Origin: Sebastes aleutianus
Taxonomy: Eukaryota > Chordata > Actinopteri > Perciformes > Sebastidae
NCBI GenBank assembly: GCA_916700875.1
Contig: CAKAKS010000034.1
Span: 17,575,718-17,639,717, forward strand
DNA length: 64,000 nucleotides
Reading direction: 5' to 3'
Below the pieces are notes generated by a model. It made no database searches. It worked only from the letters and a program-made list of their open reading frames with translations, and was not told the origin of the DNA. The translations under genes and the position numbers were made by a program. Positions 35,669-47,941 of the stretch are shown here, in pieces (positions within the stretch are counted from its first letter, which is position 1; every line of letters begins with the position of its first letter).

Positions 35669-36441
35669 AATATGTCCAATCCAATCAGGGGGAAAATTGT
35701 TCCTATAAGTATCTCCGCTTTGCTGCAATTTTGAGCCTTTTTCCCTGATTAAATTTAAGGATAATACTATTTTTTAAAGATATTCTTCTAGACTTGTTCT
35801 CCTTTATATCAGTTCGGGTGGTCTAAGCAAATAATCAATATCCAGTATAATCTTCTTGGAGACACTCCTACCTTTACAGAAGTCATTTGCTGCTGCTCAT
35901 TCCCGTACGGTATGAAAGCTAACTTTGAAAAGTGCCTTTCCTAGATGATCCATCTAAATAAACATGGAGCAGTGTCTGCGTTTCAGTGTTTTTCCATATC
36001 AGTGTGTGCATTATTTTTACGCTGTGCCGGCTGTCAATCATCAGACACGCACAGGAAGAAAATGGATGTCTCCCAACCAGGAAATAATTCCTCCAAACTC
36101 TTCAGCTTCATGGAGTTTAGTGTCAGACACATGCCTTACTTACTTCAGGCACCTTTGTTTCTTCAAGAGGTAGCTATTTTTACATTTTATTTGTTATAAT
36201 GGTGTTTTAAACTAATGATAAATGTGCATTTTTCCTCAATGAGCAAAGCTGGACATGAACCCGAAACTGGAATACAATGCAAAACTCCTCTCGCTCGCTC
36301 TCTCTTTCTGCCTGAAACTTCCCTCAGAGTCAGCCACTCTGTCGCTCTCTCATCTTTTTTCTGGCTCACTGGTCTCTCCTATCTCTGTCCCCAGACCAGC
36401 TGGATGACAAGAGGAGAGCAGGAAAAACAGTAAAGTTTCCA

Positions 36442-36454
36442 TTGAGAGAGAGAA

Positions 36455-36510
<56 letters not shown>
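36442..36510 (+). repeat. (GA)n microsatellite
   Basis: About 69 bp of GA with a few AAAG interruptions, in ITPKB intron DNA between exon 4 and the alternative first exon. A shorter GA tract lies at 61303-61340. Confidence 0.97.
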
Positions 36511-36514
<4 letters not shown>

Positions 36515-37559
36515 CGGTAAGAGAAGGAACTTCTTGCAGACAGGAAGTGGGGGGGTTGCCGCTTGCCTCAGCGACAGTATTTTCCACATCCGCCGCTGAC
36601 TACAAACAAAAGAGAGAAAGAAAAAAGACCTTGCCCTCTGTAAACAACAGAAAGTGCACGGAGGAAAAAAGAAGCACCAAGAGGCAAAGAGCTTCTATTG
36701 GCCTCTTGGTTATTATCTTCTAGAAAATGTGCATCAACATCTGTTTTAACATACATTTGCACAAGACACGTTACTTTAATTAAATTGTGCAAGTGTAGTA
36801 TTTAAAAAAAGGTGTTGCCGCTAACAATATTCACAGATGTAAGAGAATTAAAAACCCAAGAGAACAATAGTTACAACCAGATATCACTCATTTGCATGCA
36901 GGGCGGAATAAAATGAGGTGGCAAAAATAATGGTTAAAAAAAAACATGGGGCAAAAGGGTTACCCTGGGTTACAAATGTGTAATGTGAAAGAAGCAGGGG
37001 AAACACTGATGCGTGCTGATGTTTTCAACGGAGAAGCACGGAGGAAACAACAAGCCTGATATCGCTCACCACAAGGTCCCCTTGCAGATACAAATATTGC
37101 AACTGTCTGAGTCTGCAAAGTTTAGACTGAGAGGCAAACACACGCTGCAGGGAGTGTGATGCAGGTTAAACAACGTGCATTAGATGCTTCGAGAGTGCAT
37201 GATAAATCTCTTAGCAACCAAGGCTGTGCAAGTGGAAAAATAGAAAAAAATTGACGGCTACGTAAAGGCGAGAAAAAGGGACACCTAAAAGAAAAGAAGA
37301 TTAGATTGTTTGTGATGTGGCCGTTCAGTTATGTTGTTACTAAACACTGTAGTGTGATAAGGAAGACTAGTTTCCAAGCTGAGGTCACTATATGGAACAT
37401 TAAAGAACACATCTGACTTCTGATCTAGCTGCAACTCTGAAACATAAATTGGTTTCTTCTCTTGCTCATAAACAAGTAGATCAACCTATAAGAACTATGA
37501 AGTCTGATATATAAAAACAGCACAGAACTTAACCAAAAGGTCTAGAAGAACTCTGTTAA

Positions 37560-37784
37560 AGAGAACCTATTATGGTTTTGTGCTTTTTCCCTTTCCTTTA
37601 CTGTATAGTTATTTGTGCATGTAAAAGGTCACGCCAAAGGGAGTTACTCAGAAAGTGTAAGTACCAGTTTCTGTACCACAGAAACTGGTACTGGTGCTCC
37701 TGAATTGCCTGAAACGCCTCGCTTGAAGTCCCGCCTTTTCTTTCGTAACGTGGTGATGTCACCAAGTAACACATTTGGTCCTCT
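37560..37784 (+). mobile_element. TTAA-flanked MITE, 225 bp, with central hairpin
   Basis: TTAA lies at 37556 and 37785. The ends AGAGAACCTATTATGGTTTT and ATTTGGTCCTCT relate it to the 14912 family. At the centre GTACCAGTTTCTG and CAGAAACTGGTAC form a perfect 13-bp stem with a 5-base loop. Confidence 0.8.
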
Positions 37785-38307
37785 TTAATAAGGTCATTAA
37801 ATTTAGAAATGCAACTCATGGATCTCCAGTCTATGAGGTGTACCATACGTCCTATTTTCTGCACAAACACTTGCATTCACGCATCCAGCAGGGTTTCCCC
37901 AGTGTGTCTCTGACAGCTCTGAAACCATGTGAAACCACACTTGACTTCTGCTCTGGCTCCCGTACTAGATATCCTTTCACATAAAATGTCAGTAACAGCA
38001 GGCCGACCTGACTTGAGCACACACACATGCACGCACACCATACCGGCAGCAACTTCACACAGAAACACCAAATGAAGAATTGACCGGTGTTTCCCCTCTC
38101 ACAGTAAACCAAGTAGGCACTAACACACACACACACACGCACACACACACACACACAAAAGTTGGACACACACCCATAAACTCGCAGACTCTCTGTCACA
38201 CACACACACACACATACAGCTGTGAGAGGGAAACTCGGTTTGACGTCACAGGGTCGCTAGGCAACCGGCCGCCGTGGTAGTGAAGATTTTCCACTGCAGT
38301 GCAAACA

Positions 38308-38344
<37 letters not shown>

Positions 38345-39164
38345 TTGAGTTACAGTTCAGGACATAAAAATGAGTTTTCGTCCAGTTCACCACTAAAAAA
38401 CTCTTTTTTTGGTATTGGAGATGAGCTCAGACTCACGGTTGGATAAACAAGTGCAGGTGAAGATTCATGTTTGGGTCAGCATGTGCGTGACCACATTTCA
38501 GAGGATCATAAAAAAGGGATGTGAGTCAGTGTGACATTAGATACAGTTAGAGAAAAACAATGACAGTGCTTATATACAGTAGTGTGTTGTTCTGCAGGGC
38601 GCAACTATGTGGCGTGTAAGGAGGAGGGTGTGGCGGTCTGTTAGCAGCGTATGTGAGTGTGTGTTTGGGTTGCAATCTGCATACCAAAACAATCTGTTTA
38701 TCTAATGAATGCATATTATCAGGGCCGACAGGTGTATTGAAATGTGTCCAAACTGTAATGCGCCCCAAGTTTTGCTTACAGTACGAGTAACACCTTCTGC
38801 ATCATTTATAGCGAGACCTTCATGAGTCCTGCCCTACACTTCCTGTAGCTTTTGCTGCTCTGCTAACTTGAGTCGCTTTCATCAATCTTTCTGAAAAGCT
38901 GAAACATGATGCTGGGGTTTTCTGTACATAGTGGTGCAGGTTTAAGCGCAGCTCCAGCTAAGTTTTGACAGCACGTTTAAATAAAAAAACTAATCAAAGC
39001 TGTAGTTGGAGAGTGAAAAAAAAAGTTTAAGGGTTGCAAATAACAATTAGTCTACTGATCTTTTAGACTATAAAATATGTTTTTAAAATAGTGAAAAATA
39101 GCCAATAACAGTTACCCAAAGGTAAAGGCAATGACTTCAAATTACACATTTTTGTTGTTGCATC

Positions 39165-39500
39165 GACGATAGAGAGGCCCCTCGCCTTCCGGTGGACCAC
39201 CATGGGACCTTATTTCGGAATAAATATGAACGGTAGTCAATGGCGAGAGACAAATATTTTTTTTGATCCCGTTTGAATTGCGCCATGAATCAAACATATG
39301 ATGTTTGTCAATTTAAAAGATCAATTTGCAAGTCAAGAAAGTCTCAGTTTGTTGTAAAACTGTTGAAGTATCAGACTACACACCCGAAAGTCGCACAAAT
39401 GACGTCTCTCTGGTTGAAACTACGATTATTGTGTGTTTCGTATACTGGGATGAACTCACACCAGCAACGTGTCTCGCTCATTCCTTCTCTTCCCGGCTGA
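39165..39500 (+). repeat. Dispersed repeat fragment sharing sequence with 55430-55560
   Basis: AATATGAACGGTAGTCAATG, GCGAGAGACAAATATTTTTT and GTTTGAATT are shared with the 55.4-kb element. The limits are not resolved. Confidence 0.5.
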
Positions 39501-40309
39501 TAAAAAGACCAGGAGTCACTTGGTTCAACTTTATTTGCAAGTACACTTGCGTGTGCAAACTACTGCTAAATCCCATAATTCTTGTTGTGTATTGTTGGTT
39601 TTCAAAGCAGCGTTGATGACCTGGTCATTTTGTAGTCAAACCCTCTTTATTCTCTTAAATCCTGTGTTTTGCATGTCCATGTATCGCTACGAGGTTTGGT
39701 TTCAAACTCCTCTGATGGGCGTGGAGCTGATGCTTAAAGGGAAAATTACAAAACAAAGATGTAACTCTGCTGCTGGCTTTCTTCTCATTCCCCAGAACTC
39801 AAACTGAAATCTTACAAAAGAAAAAAAGAAAAAACACAGATGCCAATCTATTGCAGCAGGTGCCCCTATTGCTGCCAATTACTTGGAACAAACTGGCAGC
39901 ACATATGTGCCTCCTAACCTTGGAGAGATGCCCAACAGTCAAAAGATCAGCCAAATAGTGTCTATATATGGCTCTGCTCAGATTCCAGCCTCTACCAGTT
40001 AAGCGTCTACACTCTTTAAAAGTGAGCTGATATAATCCAAAAGCTGATGACCATAACAAAGCAGATGTGTTTGTACAAAAAATGAAAATGTCATGCTTAC
40101 TTGGGTGAATAACACAAAGGACTTAAAACTACTGTGGTGGTGAATTCAGCTGCCAGGATAAAAAAAACACAGAGCTCTTTAAAACAAAAGGTAAACCTAT
40201 AATGGTGATAAATGTATTGTGCAGAGAGCACTGGTCTTTTTCTTATATTTTTCACCAAGCAGGCATCTATCTCTCTCTGCAACCATGGTGTGTATACAGT
40301 AGTATAGCA

Positions 40310-40932
40310 GTGTTTTGGCAAGAATCTGGCGATACGATACGTATCATGATACAGAGGTCACGATTCAATATATTGCGATATATTGAGATACTGTAAGCAA
40401 GGCCATTTATTGTGATTTTTTAAAATCTAATTTTAGGAAAACTGTCATAAAGACACACCAGAAATACACCATTTTTAGAATCGGCAAAAATAACACATTT
40501 TTTACTGCATGTTTTTTTACCCAAAACTGAATGGGAGTAGCATAAAGTGGGCATGTCTGTAAAGGGGAGACTCGTGGGTACCCACAGAAACCATTTTCAT
40601 TCACATATCTTGAGGTCAGAGGTCAAAGGACCCCTTTGAAAATGGCAGTTTTTTCCTCGCCAACATTTTAACATAATTTTGGAGCGTTATTTAGCGTCTT
40701 ACCGCTGGATTCCTTAGGTTCTCTAGTTTCATATGATGCCAGTATCTTCAAGTAGCTTTAAGACCGAGCCTGCTATAACCTCCAAAAGATTGAATAGTGA
40801 CCTAGCCCGTCAGCGTGCCATCAGATTTTTAAGAGGTTATTTAAAAATCGATAGTGTTTTAGAGAATCGATTCAGTATCGCAGAACATAATATCGCAATA
40901 CTCATGTGTATTGATATTTTCTTACACCCCGA
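40310..40932 (+). mobile_element. hAT-like element (CGATACGATACG) sharing its core with 32908-33150
   Basis: The left part GCGATACGATACGTATCATG and right part ATAATATCGCAATACTCATG, TTCTTACACCCC resemble one MITE type. The core TAAAGGGGAGACTCGTGGGT, TTTCATTCACATATCTTGAG and TCATATGATGCCAGTATCTT is shared with the 32.6-kb element. A solo right-end fragment lies at 43202-43256. Confidence 0.65.
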
Positions 40933-42784
40933 TAGTAGGCTATTACCAGAGCTACCCTTATATATTTGTGTATTTCCCATAGTATGGATAATGTCCTTAA
41001 AGTGTTTAATATTATATGCCAAATAAAGTAAACTCCTGCAATAAATAGCCATGAGTAGAAGAGACATGTCTTCCCTTAATGTCAAGGCTACCACGCAGTA
41101 AATAATGTGCAATTTTCATCTCATGCTCTCTTTGTTTTGTCTCTCTTGCTCTGCCAGTCTCAAGCTCACTCTTCTTCCTCTCTCAGTATCACTCCTCTCC
41201 TCTCTGTCCCTCTCCTCTTTCCTACACACCTCCCACACAAGCAAGCACGCTTTATGTGTTTCTGCATGTTTGCCTCTTGCATACATACACCAGGTTTCCT
41301 TAAAACAGGCTGCAGACAAGACCATGAATAACCCCGCATGTTTGACATCTTTGTGCTGCGATGGGGGGGAGGGGGGGGGGGGGGGGAATCCAGACTTTCA
41401 CAAGCAACTATAAACCCCTCAGTGAGCTGCAACCTCCAGCGGGAGCTTGTGTCTCTTTCTTTGCCTGGATTAAGCAAAAAACAATGACCGGAAATATGCA
41501 AAGAGCAATACAAACACTATTCAAATCTGTCAGCCAAATTCATTTAAACAAATCGTTTGGAATCTGTGTCACCTGAGAGAGCTGGGACATTAGCTTAGGG
41601 AGGGGTCATTCGATTAAATACGCAAGGAAACTGCATCCATCATACATAACCTGGAGTCTCATAAATCATAACAAGAATATTATTTTTTTTCTGTTGCCGC
41701 TGCCTCTTATAATGAAAGCAAACATGGAAAATGTAGCGTGATTAATAATGATTAGCAGGACCACATTTCCAAAATATGTATGGAAACATGCAGATAACGT
41801 ATTGATTGCACGGTGATGAGTATTCAAATGCTTGCATGGTCAGGCTTGCACACTCATTTGGAAGACACAGCTTAGTTTTAAAGCTCATTATATGATTCAT
41901 GATAGTTCAACTGATAAGAAGTGAACCACAAACCCTAGAAGAAAATATTTTTTGCAGTGTGAAGTCCTAAAATAAGGGACATTTTGGGACACATTGTTTA
42001 AGAAACGCTGGTAAAAATCAGTTATACAATCCTTTGTTAAATCGTGTTTCAAAGCAGAAGTGAAGTGGCCCCGTGAACTCATCCTGGCTACAAATAAAAA
42101 CACATCCGCCCACCCACCTACACACACACACACACACACACACATACCCAAACAGGCCTCAGCCTCCTCTTTGAACAGCGTCCAAATGCAGGCAAAGCCT
42201 AAGTGTGTGTGACTGGCAAATTCTCTTGCTTTCCCTTTTTTCTATCACCCGTTCTCTCTCTCTCTCATACACACACCCTCACATTACCCGCACACTAAAA
42301 ACACCCCTATACACACACACACACACACACACACAGGTCGGGGCACAGAGCTAGCTTTGTTAACCGTGAATGTCAACCATCACTCAGGCAGAGAGCTCCG
42401 GCCAATTTGACACAGGAGCACCCAGCAACATGCTCGGGCACATTCAAACACACCAACACACACATTTCGAGACACGGTTGTTAACAGAGACCCACGACGA
42501 GACAAACGGATCTGGCGAGATTGGTTGCAAAATCACCCAGTTCTGCACTCGTTAGGTTTTGAGTTTGAATAAATTATCTTTTGTCAAAGTCTGTCAAAGA
42601 TTATTTTAAATGATCAAAAATATCAAAGGTTCTTACCAAGAAAATTACAGGACTTTTTTTTTGCAAACGTGAATACTTCTATGATGAAAAAAAAATGTCT
42701 GTATTCCCATACAGATGAACCTGCTATCGAAACAATGTAGCAGCTGAAAACTACGTATGATCTAATGCAATAAATTGATGCAAT

Positions 42785-43140
42785 TAGGGCTGGGCGATAT
42801 GACCAAACTCTTCTATCACAATATAGGTCATAATTTCATATCTCGATAACGATATATATCACGATATAGCACGTTTTCTGATAAATAGTATATATGAAAT
42901 AACCACATGGTAAAGCCTATTTTTGTATACTCATGTGTGAATTAAATACTTCTAACATACTAATCTCAATTTAAGAACTTGAATGCAAAATGAACATAAC
43001 AGTTCTAAGTGGAATTATAGAGAAAAAATAAATAAATATAGGCCTAGCCTATATTGCAATAGAAACAATATAGAGAAATATATACGATAGACATTTTATA
43101 TCGTTTTGAATGAAATATATCATCATATTGCCCAGCCCTA
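42785..43140 (+). mobile_element. hAT-like MITE (TAGGGCTGGGCGATATG)
   Basis: The ends TAGGGCTGGGCGATATGACC and CATATTGCCCAGCCCTA are inverted, with GATATATATCACGATATAGC-type subterminal repeats. It lies in ITPKB intronic DNA. No exact target duplication is seen. Confidence 0.8.
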
Positions 43141-43761
43141 GTATTGACTGAGATCATCTTTGTAAGTAAACTATTAATTAAACAGTGTTATTTGAGAACC
43201 AATAAAGTATCACAAAACATAATATCGCGATACTCAATGTTTTCTTACACCCCTACTAATTAGTACTGTGGCAAAATGTTATGCTAATCTACTACAATCC
43301 AATTTATGTAGGAGATGTGGAGATATTTCACAGGATAGGTAAAACGTTTGACCTGTTGGTGGCGCTACAGGAAAAGTCAGGGGATTATTAAAGTCAGTAG
43401 GCTTCATCCTCTGGGGGCCGTGAATATCTGTAGACAATTTCATGGCAATCCATTTGATAGTTGTTGAGATATTTCAGTCTTGACCAAAGTGGTGGACAGA
43501 CCGATATTTGACATTGTGGCTAAGAACATTTTGGTATATTCCTGTAAAACGACACTTTAAAATTCTCAGATATCCTTTGACATTCCCAGATAAACAATTT
43601 CTCTGACTTTTCCTGTGTGAATATTTTGGAAATCCAGGCAAATGCAGTTTCCAAAGGTCACCGCCGTTCAAAACTACAAAAGGTCAACTGAATTTGCGAG
43701 CAGCTTGTAGCACACACACACACACACACCAGCAGACACGCTCTCACTTGGCTCTACTTAC

Positions 43762-44742
43762 TGCTTTCTGTTGAGACGTGAGGACTGCAGGGTTGAGAAG
43801 CTGCTCTCCTTTCTCTGTATCGCTGGAAATATCCTCCTCCGACTCTTCCCAAGACGAGGAGAAACCGGCCGAGGAGGCAGAGGAGGACGACAGCTTCCTG
43901 AGGGAGCGGTTGGAGGAGTTTGGCCCAGGGACGGGGCTCGAACTGGGGCTAGGGGTGCAGCCTAGTCCCTGGTCTGAGCCGGGGCCTTCAGAGGTTAGAG
44001 GCTGGCCTTCCAAACCGTGGTCAGTTATTATGACTGCAGGGATGGAGGGAGGGATGGAGGGAGGGATGGAGGGAGAGTGGTTGGAGGTGTGATCGGTGTC
44101 CAGCAAACAAGGGGAGCTCTCATTGTTTTGTACCCGAGGAAAAGCATCTGTCTCTGGGTTAACCTCCAACCTGTTTGCGTCTGTCTGGAGCAGCATGTCA
44201 AGACACGACCGGTCCTCTCTCTCATCTCTCACTTCTCTCTCTGTCCGTTCTCTTTCGTCTCCCAACATTTGTTTGTTTTCTACCTCCCCTTCATCTTTTT
44301 CTCCCAGTCTTTCTCCCTCTTTTTTCTCTCTGTCTGTTGTCGCATTTGAGTTCAATGTCTCAACGACAAACGGTCCGTCTAAACACGGAGTTTGCATTGT
44401 TGTTTCTGAATGGCTGCCATTTTGACCAATCAGTGTCTTGTTCTCCGTGTTTGTTTTAATAGCACTGTTGTCCTTCTCATCATCTTTCCTTCCTCCTCCT
44501 CTCATTTCTCCTTCCATTGTTTCTTCCTCCCTTTCTCTTCCATTTTGGACAACAGAGGGAACTTTACTCTCTTGCGGGTGGGTCATTGGGCATTCAAGGG
44601 CTGTGTTTCGTTGGCCGGGATGGGAAGGGCTTTGGCAAGGCGATCGTCTTGGAGACCGAGGGCTGCGCTGGAGCTCAGTGTTCAACACTTGGGCACGGAT
44701 TCCCGAAATGTGGGCCTCGAAAATGCCCACTTTTCCCCTGAC
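43762..44742 (-). CDS. itpkb: ITPKB coding exon 4, large low-complexity exon (residues 164-490)
   Basis: This 981-base exon opens [18 protein letters not shown] directly after TTTCCAG, continuing the human-like helix. The middle is highly charged (many ERE/REE and EGE runs) and poorly conserved. Near the 3' end come three SIPP tetrapeptide repeats, then PAVIITD, and the Ser-rich block [17 protein letters not shown] followed by [10 protein letters not shown], both diagnostic of ITPKB. The open frame continues past 44742 only through the intron. The donor is GTAAGT after QQKA, phase 0. Confidence 0.95.
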
Positions 44743-45710
44743 CTGGAAAACACAGAGAAAATAAAAGGGTCTAAATGCAGCTGGTTTCCTCGGTGTAACT
44801 GTAGACAAGTTTTACTTTGATGCATTGGTTTCATATTTGGGTTAAGTGCTTATCATTTCACAGGTGTGGACCTTTACTGATGTGAGAAAGATAAACTGAC
44901 ATGACAAAAAACTATCATCACAACCTCCTACCAATATTAAAAAAAATGGAAAAGACATGAGCCTCTAGAGTTTTCCAATATTTGGCATTAAACTGACTGG
45001 ACTGAAAAATGGAAAAAATGTTGGCAAGCTACAAATTCAATGTGTGACTGTCTGCAGTCTGCAAAGCACAAATGTGGGTTGACATTCAACTAAACACAAA
45101 GAAGAGAAAGAGTTCAGATATGAAACTAAACAGATAACGCAGTAGTGTAATGCACTAAACTGTATATTGATCATCAAATTAAAGTAGTCTGTATTGATAC
45201 TAAATAGGGTTGGGAAATATGACAATACGTATAGTCAAACCTATATAAAAATGTCTATCGAATATATTTTTCAAAATAAAAGTCAACTCCCACGGATTTC
45301 CAAACTGGAGAGATTATAATCTGAGTTTAGGAATGATGGATGATGACGGTAGGAAAAGATAACTGGAAATGAATTAGAGTAAGTTTGAAACAGTATGAAA
45401 CTGAGAAACATTCTTTAAAATATCAAAATAAAAAGCCCTTTCTCAGAACTAGAAGTCCAATTTTCCAGCTTTCCTATCTTAAAAAACATAAAAGAGAAAG
45501 ATGAATACTGTATGAGCATCGGTCCAAACACTCTTTTCCTATTGTTGTGCTCAGATTTCACAGCTTGAGTAACATTTTGGGATCAAGCGGGGTGAGAGAA
45601 GTTCTTACTGGTATTGTTCTGACTTGCCCTACACATTTCTAGGAATTTGCATTCCTAGATAAAGACAGAGAGGGGTAAGACAGAGACACGAATAAATACA
45701 ATAAAATCAC

Positions 45711-45995
45711 CTCGACGTTCTGCAGCTCTCTGTGTATCTGCAGCAGCTGTGCCTGGCGTCTCCTCTCTTCTCGCCTCTCTCCTCCTCCCGTCTCTCCTCC
45801 TCTCTCCTCCTGGCCTTCTCCTTCCCCTCTCTCCTCACCGCCGGGCGAGCTCAGTCGGCGGACCCGCTGGCCCACATTGACTCCGAGGAGCTCCGGGCTT
45901 CGCGGGGAGGGGGAGCGAGCGCGAGGGGTGGGGCTAGGGGAGAGCGAGGATGAAGAGGGGAAGACGAAGGTTCCACCCAGGGCTCGAGGGCTCGT
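45711..45995 (-). CDS. itpkb: ITPKB coding exon 3 (residues 69-163)
   Basis: A Ser/Pro/Arg-rich start (LSPSPTPRARSPSPRSPELL) leads into a Glu/Arg/Gly-rich stretch and ends RRQAQLLQIHRELQNVE. The last part matches the human segment ending RELQNVQV and is likely helical; family knowledge places F-actin binding in this region. The acceptor is CCCTAG and the donor GTGATT. Confidence 0.92.
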
Positions 45996-46178
45996 CTAGG
46001 GAGCAGACACACAACACGGGATTAGAGGCACTCCAAAAATGACTCACTCACATTAATTGATGTTGATATACCGGTTGAGAGGAAATTATCTGCAGTTATT
46101 TGGCAACAAACTGCAAAAACTACTAATAAAAGTTATTTTTTTGCATTTATTTTCCAGTTATTTCAGTATTTCCTTTAA

Positions 46179-46584
46179 AGCTGCAGTCTGTAACTTTGAG
46201 CAAATATGATTAAAAAATTATAAAATTATAAAACGGTCACTATATCTTGACAGTAGTGCATGAGACAGATAATCTATGGGAAAAAAAAATCATGTTCCTC
46301 TGTGTCCTCCTGTGCTCCTAATGGCATTTGCAAGATTTCACAGCGCCAAAGGAAAACAACCAATCAGAGCCGAGGAGTCTCTACAGCAGCTGTCAATCAC
46401 TGGTTGGTTGCTTTGGTTCAGATGCGGTGAAACATTGCAAATGCCCTCTAGAAGCGCTAGGAGGAAGCAGAGGAATATGATTTTTTTCAAAGATTATCTG
46501 TCTCATGCACTACTGTCGGGATATAGTGATTGTTTTATAAAAATAACATTTTATCATATTTGCTCAAAGTTACCGACTGCAGCT
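46179..46584 (+). mobile_element. Foldback TTAA MITE, arms about 100 bp
   Basis: TTAA lies at 46175 and 46585. The left arm AGCTGCAGTCTGTAACTTTG, AGCAAATATGAT is mirrored at the right by ATCATATTTGCTCAAAGTTA, CCGACTGCAGCT. The match continues through the TGACAGTAGTGCATGAGACA and TGTCTCATGCACTACTGTC segments. Confidence 0.88.
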
Positions 46585-46921
46585 TTAAAGCACGATTATG
46601 TAATTGTAGGCACAAGAGGAAATCATAGCATCGCGGTAAAAACGCACTGAAACAGTAGCAGAAGTATACAAGAGTTGTATTGTCAGTGAACTGACTTAGT
46701 AATATAAGTTATACAACAATATCTATCTAAAGTGTGCTAACGTTAGCTAACATTAGCCATCATAAGCTACTGGTCATACCAGACCAAGTATGGTAGTAGC
46801 AGCAAAACCTCTGAGTGTACTGAACTGAGCAAGGGTGCATTTAATTATTAGTTTGACTTGTCATTGGTAAGAGAATATATGTGCTATTTCTTCTTTCAAA
46901 AGTTATATAATCTTGCTTTAA

Positions 46922-47543
46922 AGCAGAAGTCGATAACTTGATGATAAAAAAGTTATTTTTATAAAACGGTCACTATATCCTGACAGTAGTGCATGAGACA
47001 GATCATCAGGAAAAAAAGATGCAAGATTTGATCGTGCCCGGAAGAAAAACATCCAATCAGAACCGAGCAGTCTCTACAGCAGCTGTCAATCACTGCTCGT
47101 GAAACTCACAAACTCCGATCAAACGGTCAAACTAGGCAGCACTGATCAAATATGAATCAATATTCTGTTACTGTAATGCCTATTTCTCATCTCAAATGTT
47201 TTCAGGAACATCTTGTAGTGTACTGTTTAGCTGTAAATTGAGAAAGTTTGCTCCGGCTGGTGGGCGGTGCTTGGTTTTGGCTCGACTCCTTTCAGCATGG
47301 CACAAATGTCACAAATTTTTCTAATTTTACAGCTAAACAGTAAACTAAATAACAGGTTGTTTTGGTTCGGGCGAGGTTCAAATGCCTTTAGGAGCACTAG
47401 AAGGACACAGAGGAACATGATTTTTTAAATAGATTATCTGTCTCATGCACTACTGTCGTCAGGATATAGTGACCGTTTTATAAAAATAACTTTTTTTAAT
47501 CATATTTGCTCCTGTATCCTCCTGTATCGTCCTGTAACTTACT
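46922..47543 (+). mobile_element. Foldback TTAA MITE, second intronic copy
   Basis: The same family as 46179. TTAA stands at 46918, with AAACGGTCACTATATCCTGA near the left and TCAGGATATAGTGACCGTTT near the right in mirror arrangement. The right terminus is degenerate. Confidence 0.75.
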
Positions 47544-47784
47544 TTAGGTTGATATTGCTTATTATGTAGAACATTAATTATATGTGTGTTGCCTTTTAAT
47601 TTACACCAAGATGGATCTTTTTGTTCTACAAAGAACTCAATCACTGTTGTGTTGACATGGAAAACTGAATAGATTTGCATTTTTCTGTTGTTTTGGTGTT
47701 TCAGTGGAGACAATGTAAATAGGAAAGCACATAAATAGTGTTTTCAGATTCATCTCTCTCAGGTTGGATGTGGCACTGAATTAC

Positions 47785-47941
47785 CTTAGGGCTGGTTGGA
47801 CTGTAGAGACCTCCACCCGGCGTTCCCCCACCCAGTAACTGACAGTAGGTGCTCCGATCTGGAACAGGCAGCACAGGACGACTGACTGGGCTGGTTCTAG
47901 TGGTACTAGAGGAGCCTGGCTGGGTGTGAAACTGGTTACTG
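47785..47941 (-). CDS. itpkb: ITPKB coding exon 2 (residues 16-68)
   Basis: The exon encodes SNQFHTQPGSSSTTRTSPVS and continues to GGGLYSPTSPK. It is Ser/Thr/Pro-rich, like the human N-terminus. The acceptor reads CGCAGCAG, a NAGNAG tandem site, so one Ser may be included or skipped. The donor is GTAATT, phase 0. Confidence 0.87.

Larger units (their letters stand above)
36520..43761 (-). other. ITPKB intron 4, distal part
   Basis: This is non-coding DNA between exon 4 and the alternative first exon. It contains the MITEs at 37560, 40310 and 42785, CA microsatellites near 38130-38340, and a G-rich run at 41363-41386. No exon is recognised. Confidence 0.65.

Noticed and set aside
42785..43140. 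8-bp target duplication for this hAT-like element
   Set aside because: Flanks GATGCAAT and GTATTGAC do not match, so the duplication was not claimed.
44743..44808. Extension of the 354-codon open frame upstream of 44742
   Set aside because: A pyrimidine-rich acceptor ending TTTCCAG sits at 44743-44745 and human homology starts exactly after it; the upstream 22 codons are intron.
43778..44820. Several plus-strand frames of 100-136 codons
   Set aside because: They are antisense shadows of the low-complexity ITPKB exon 4 and lack independent start, splice or homology evidence.
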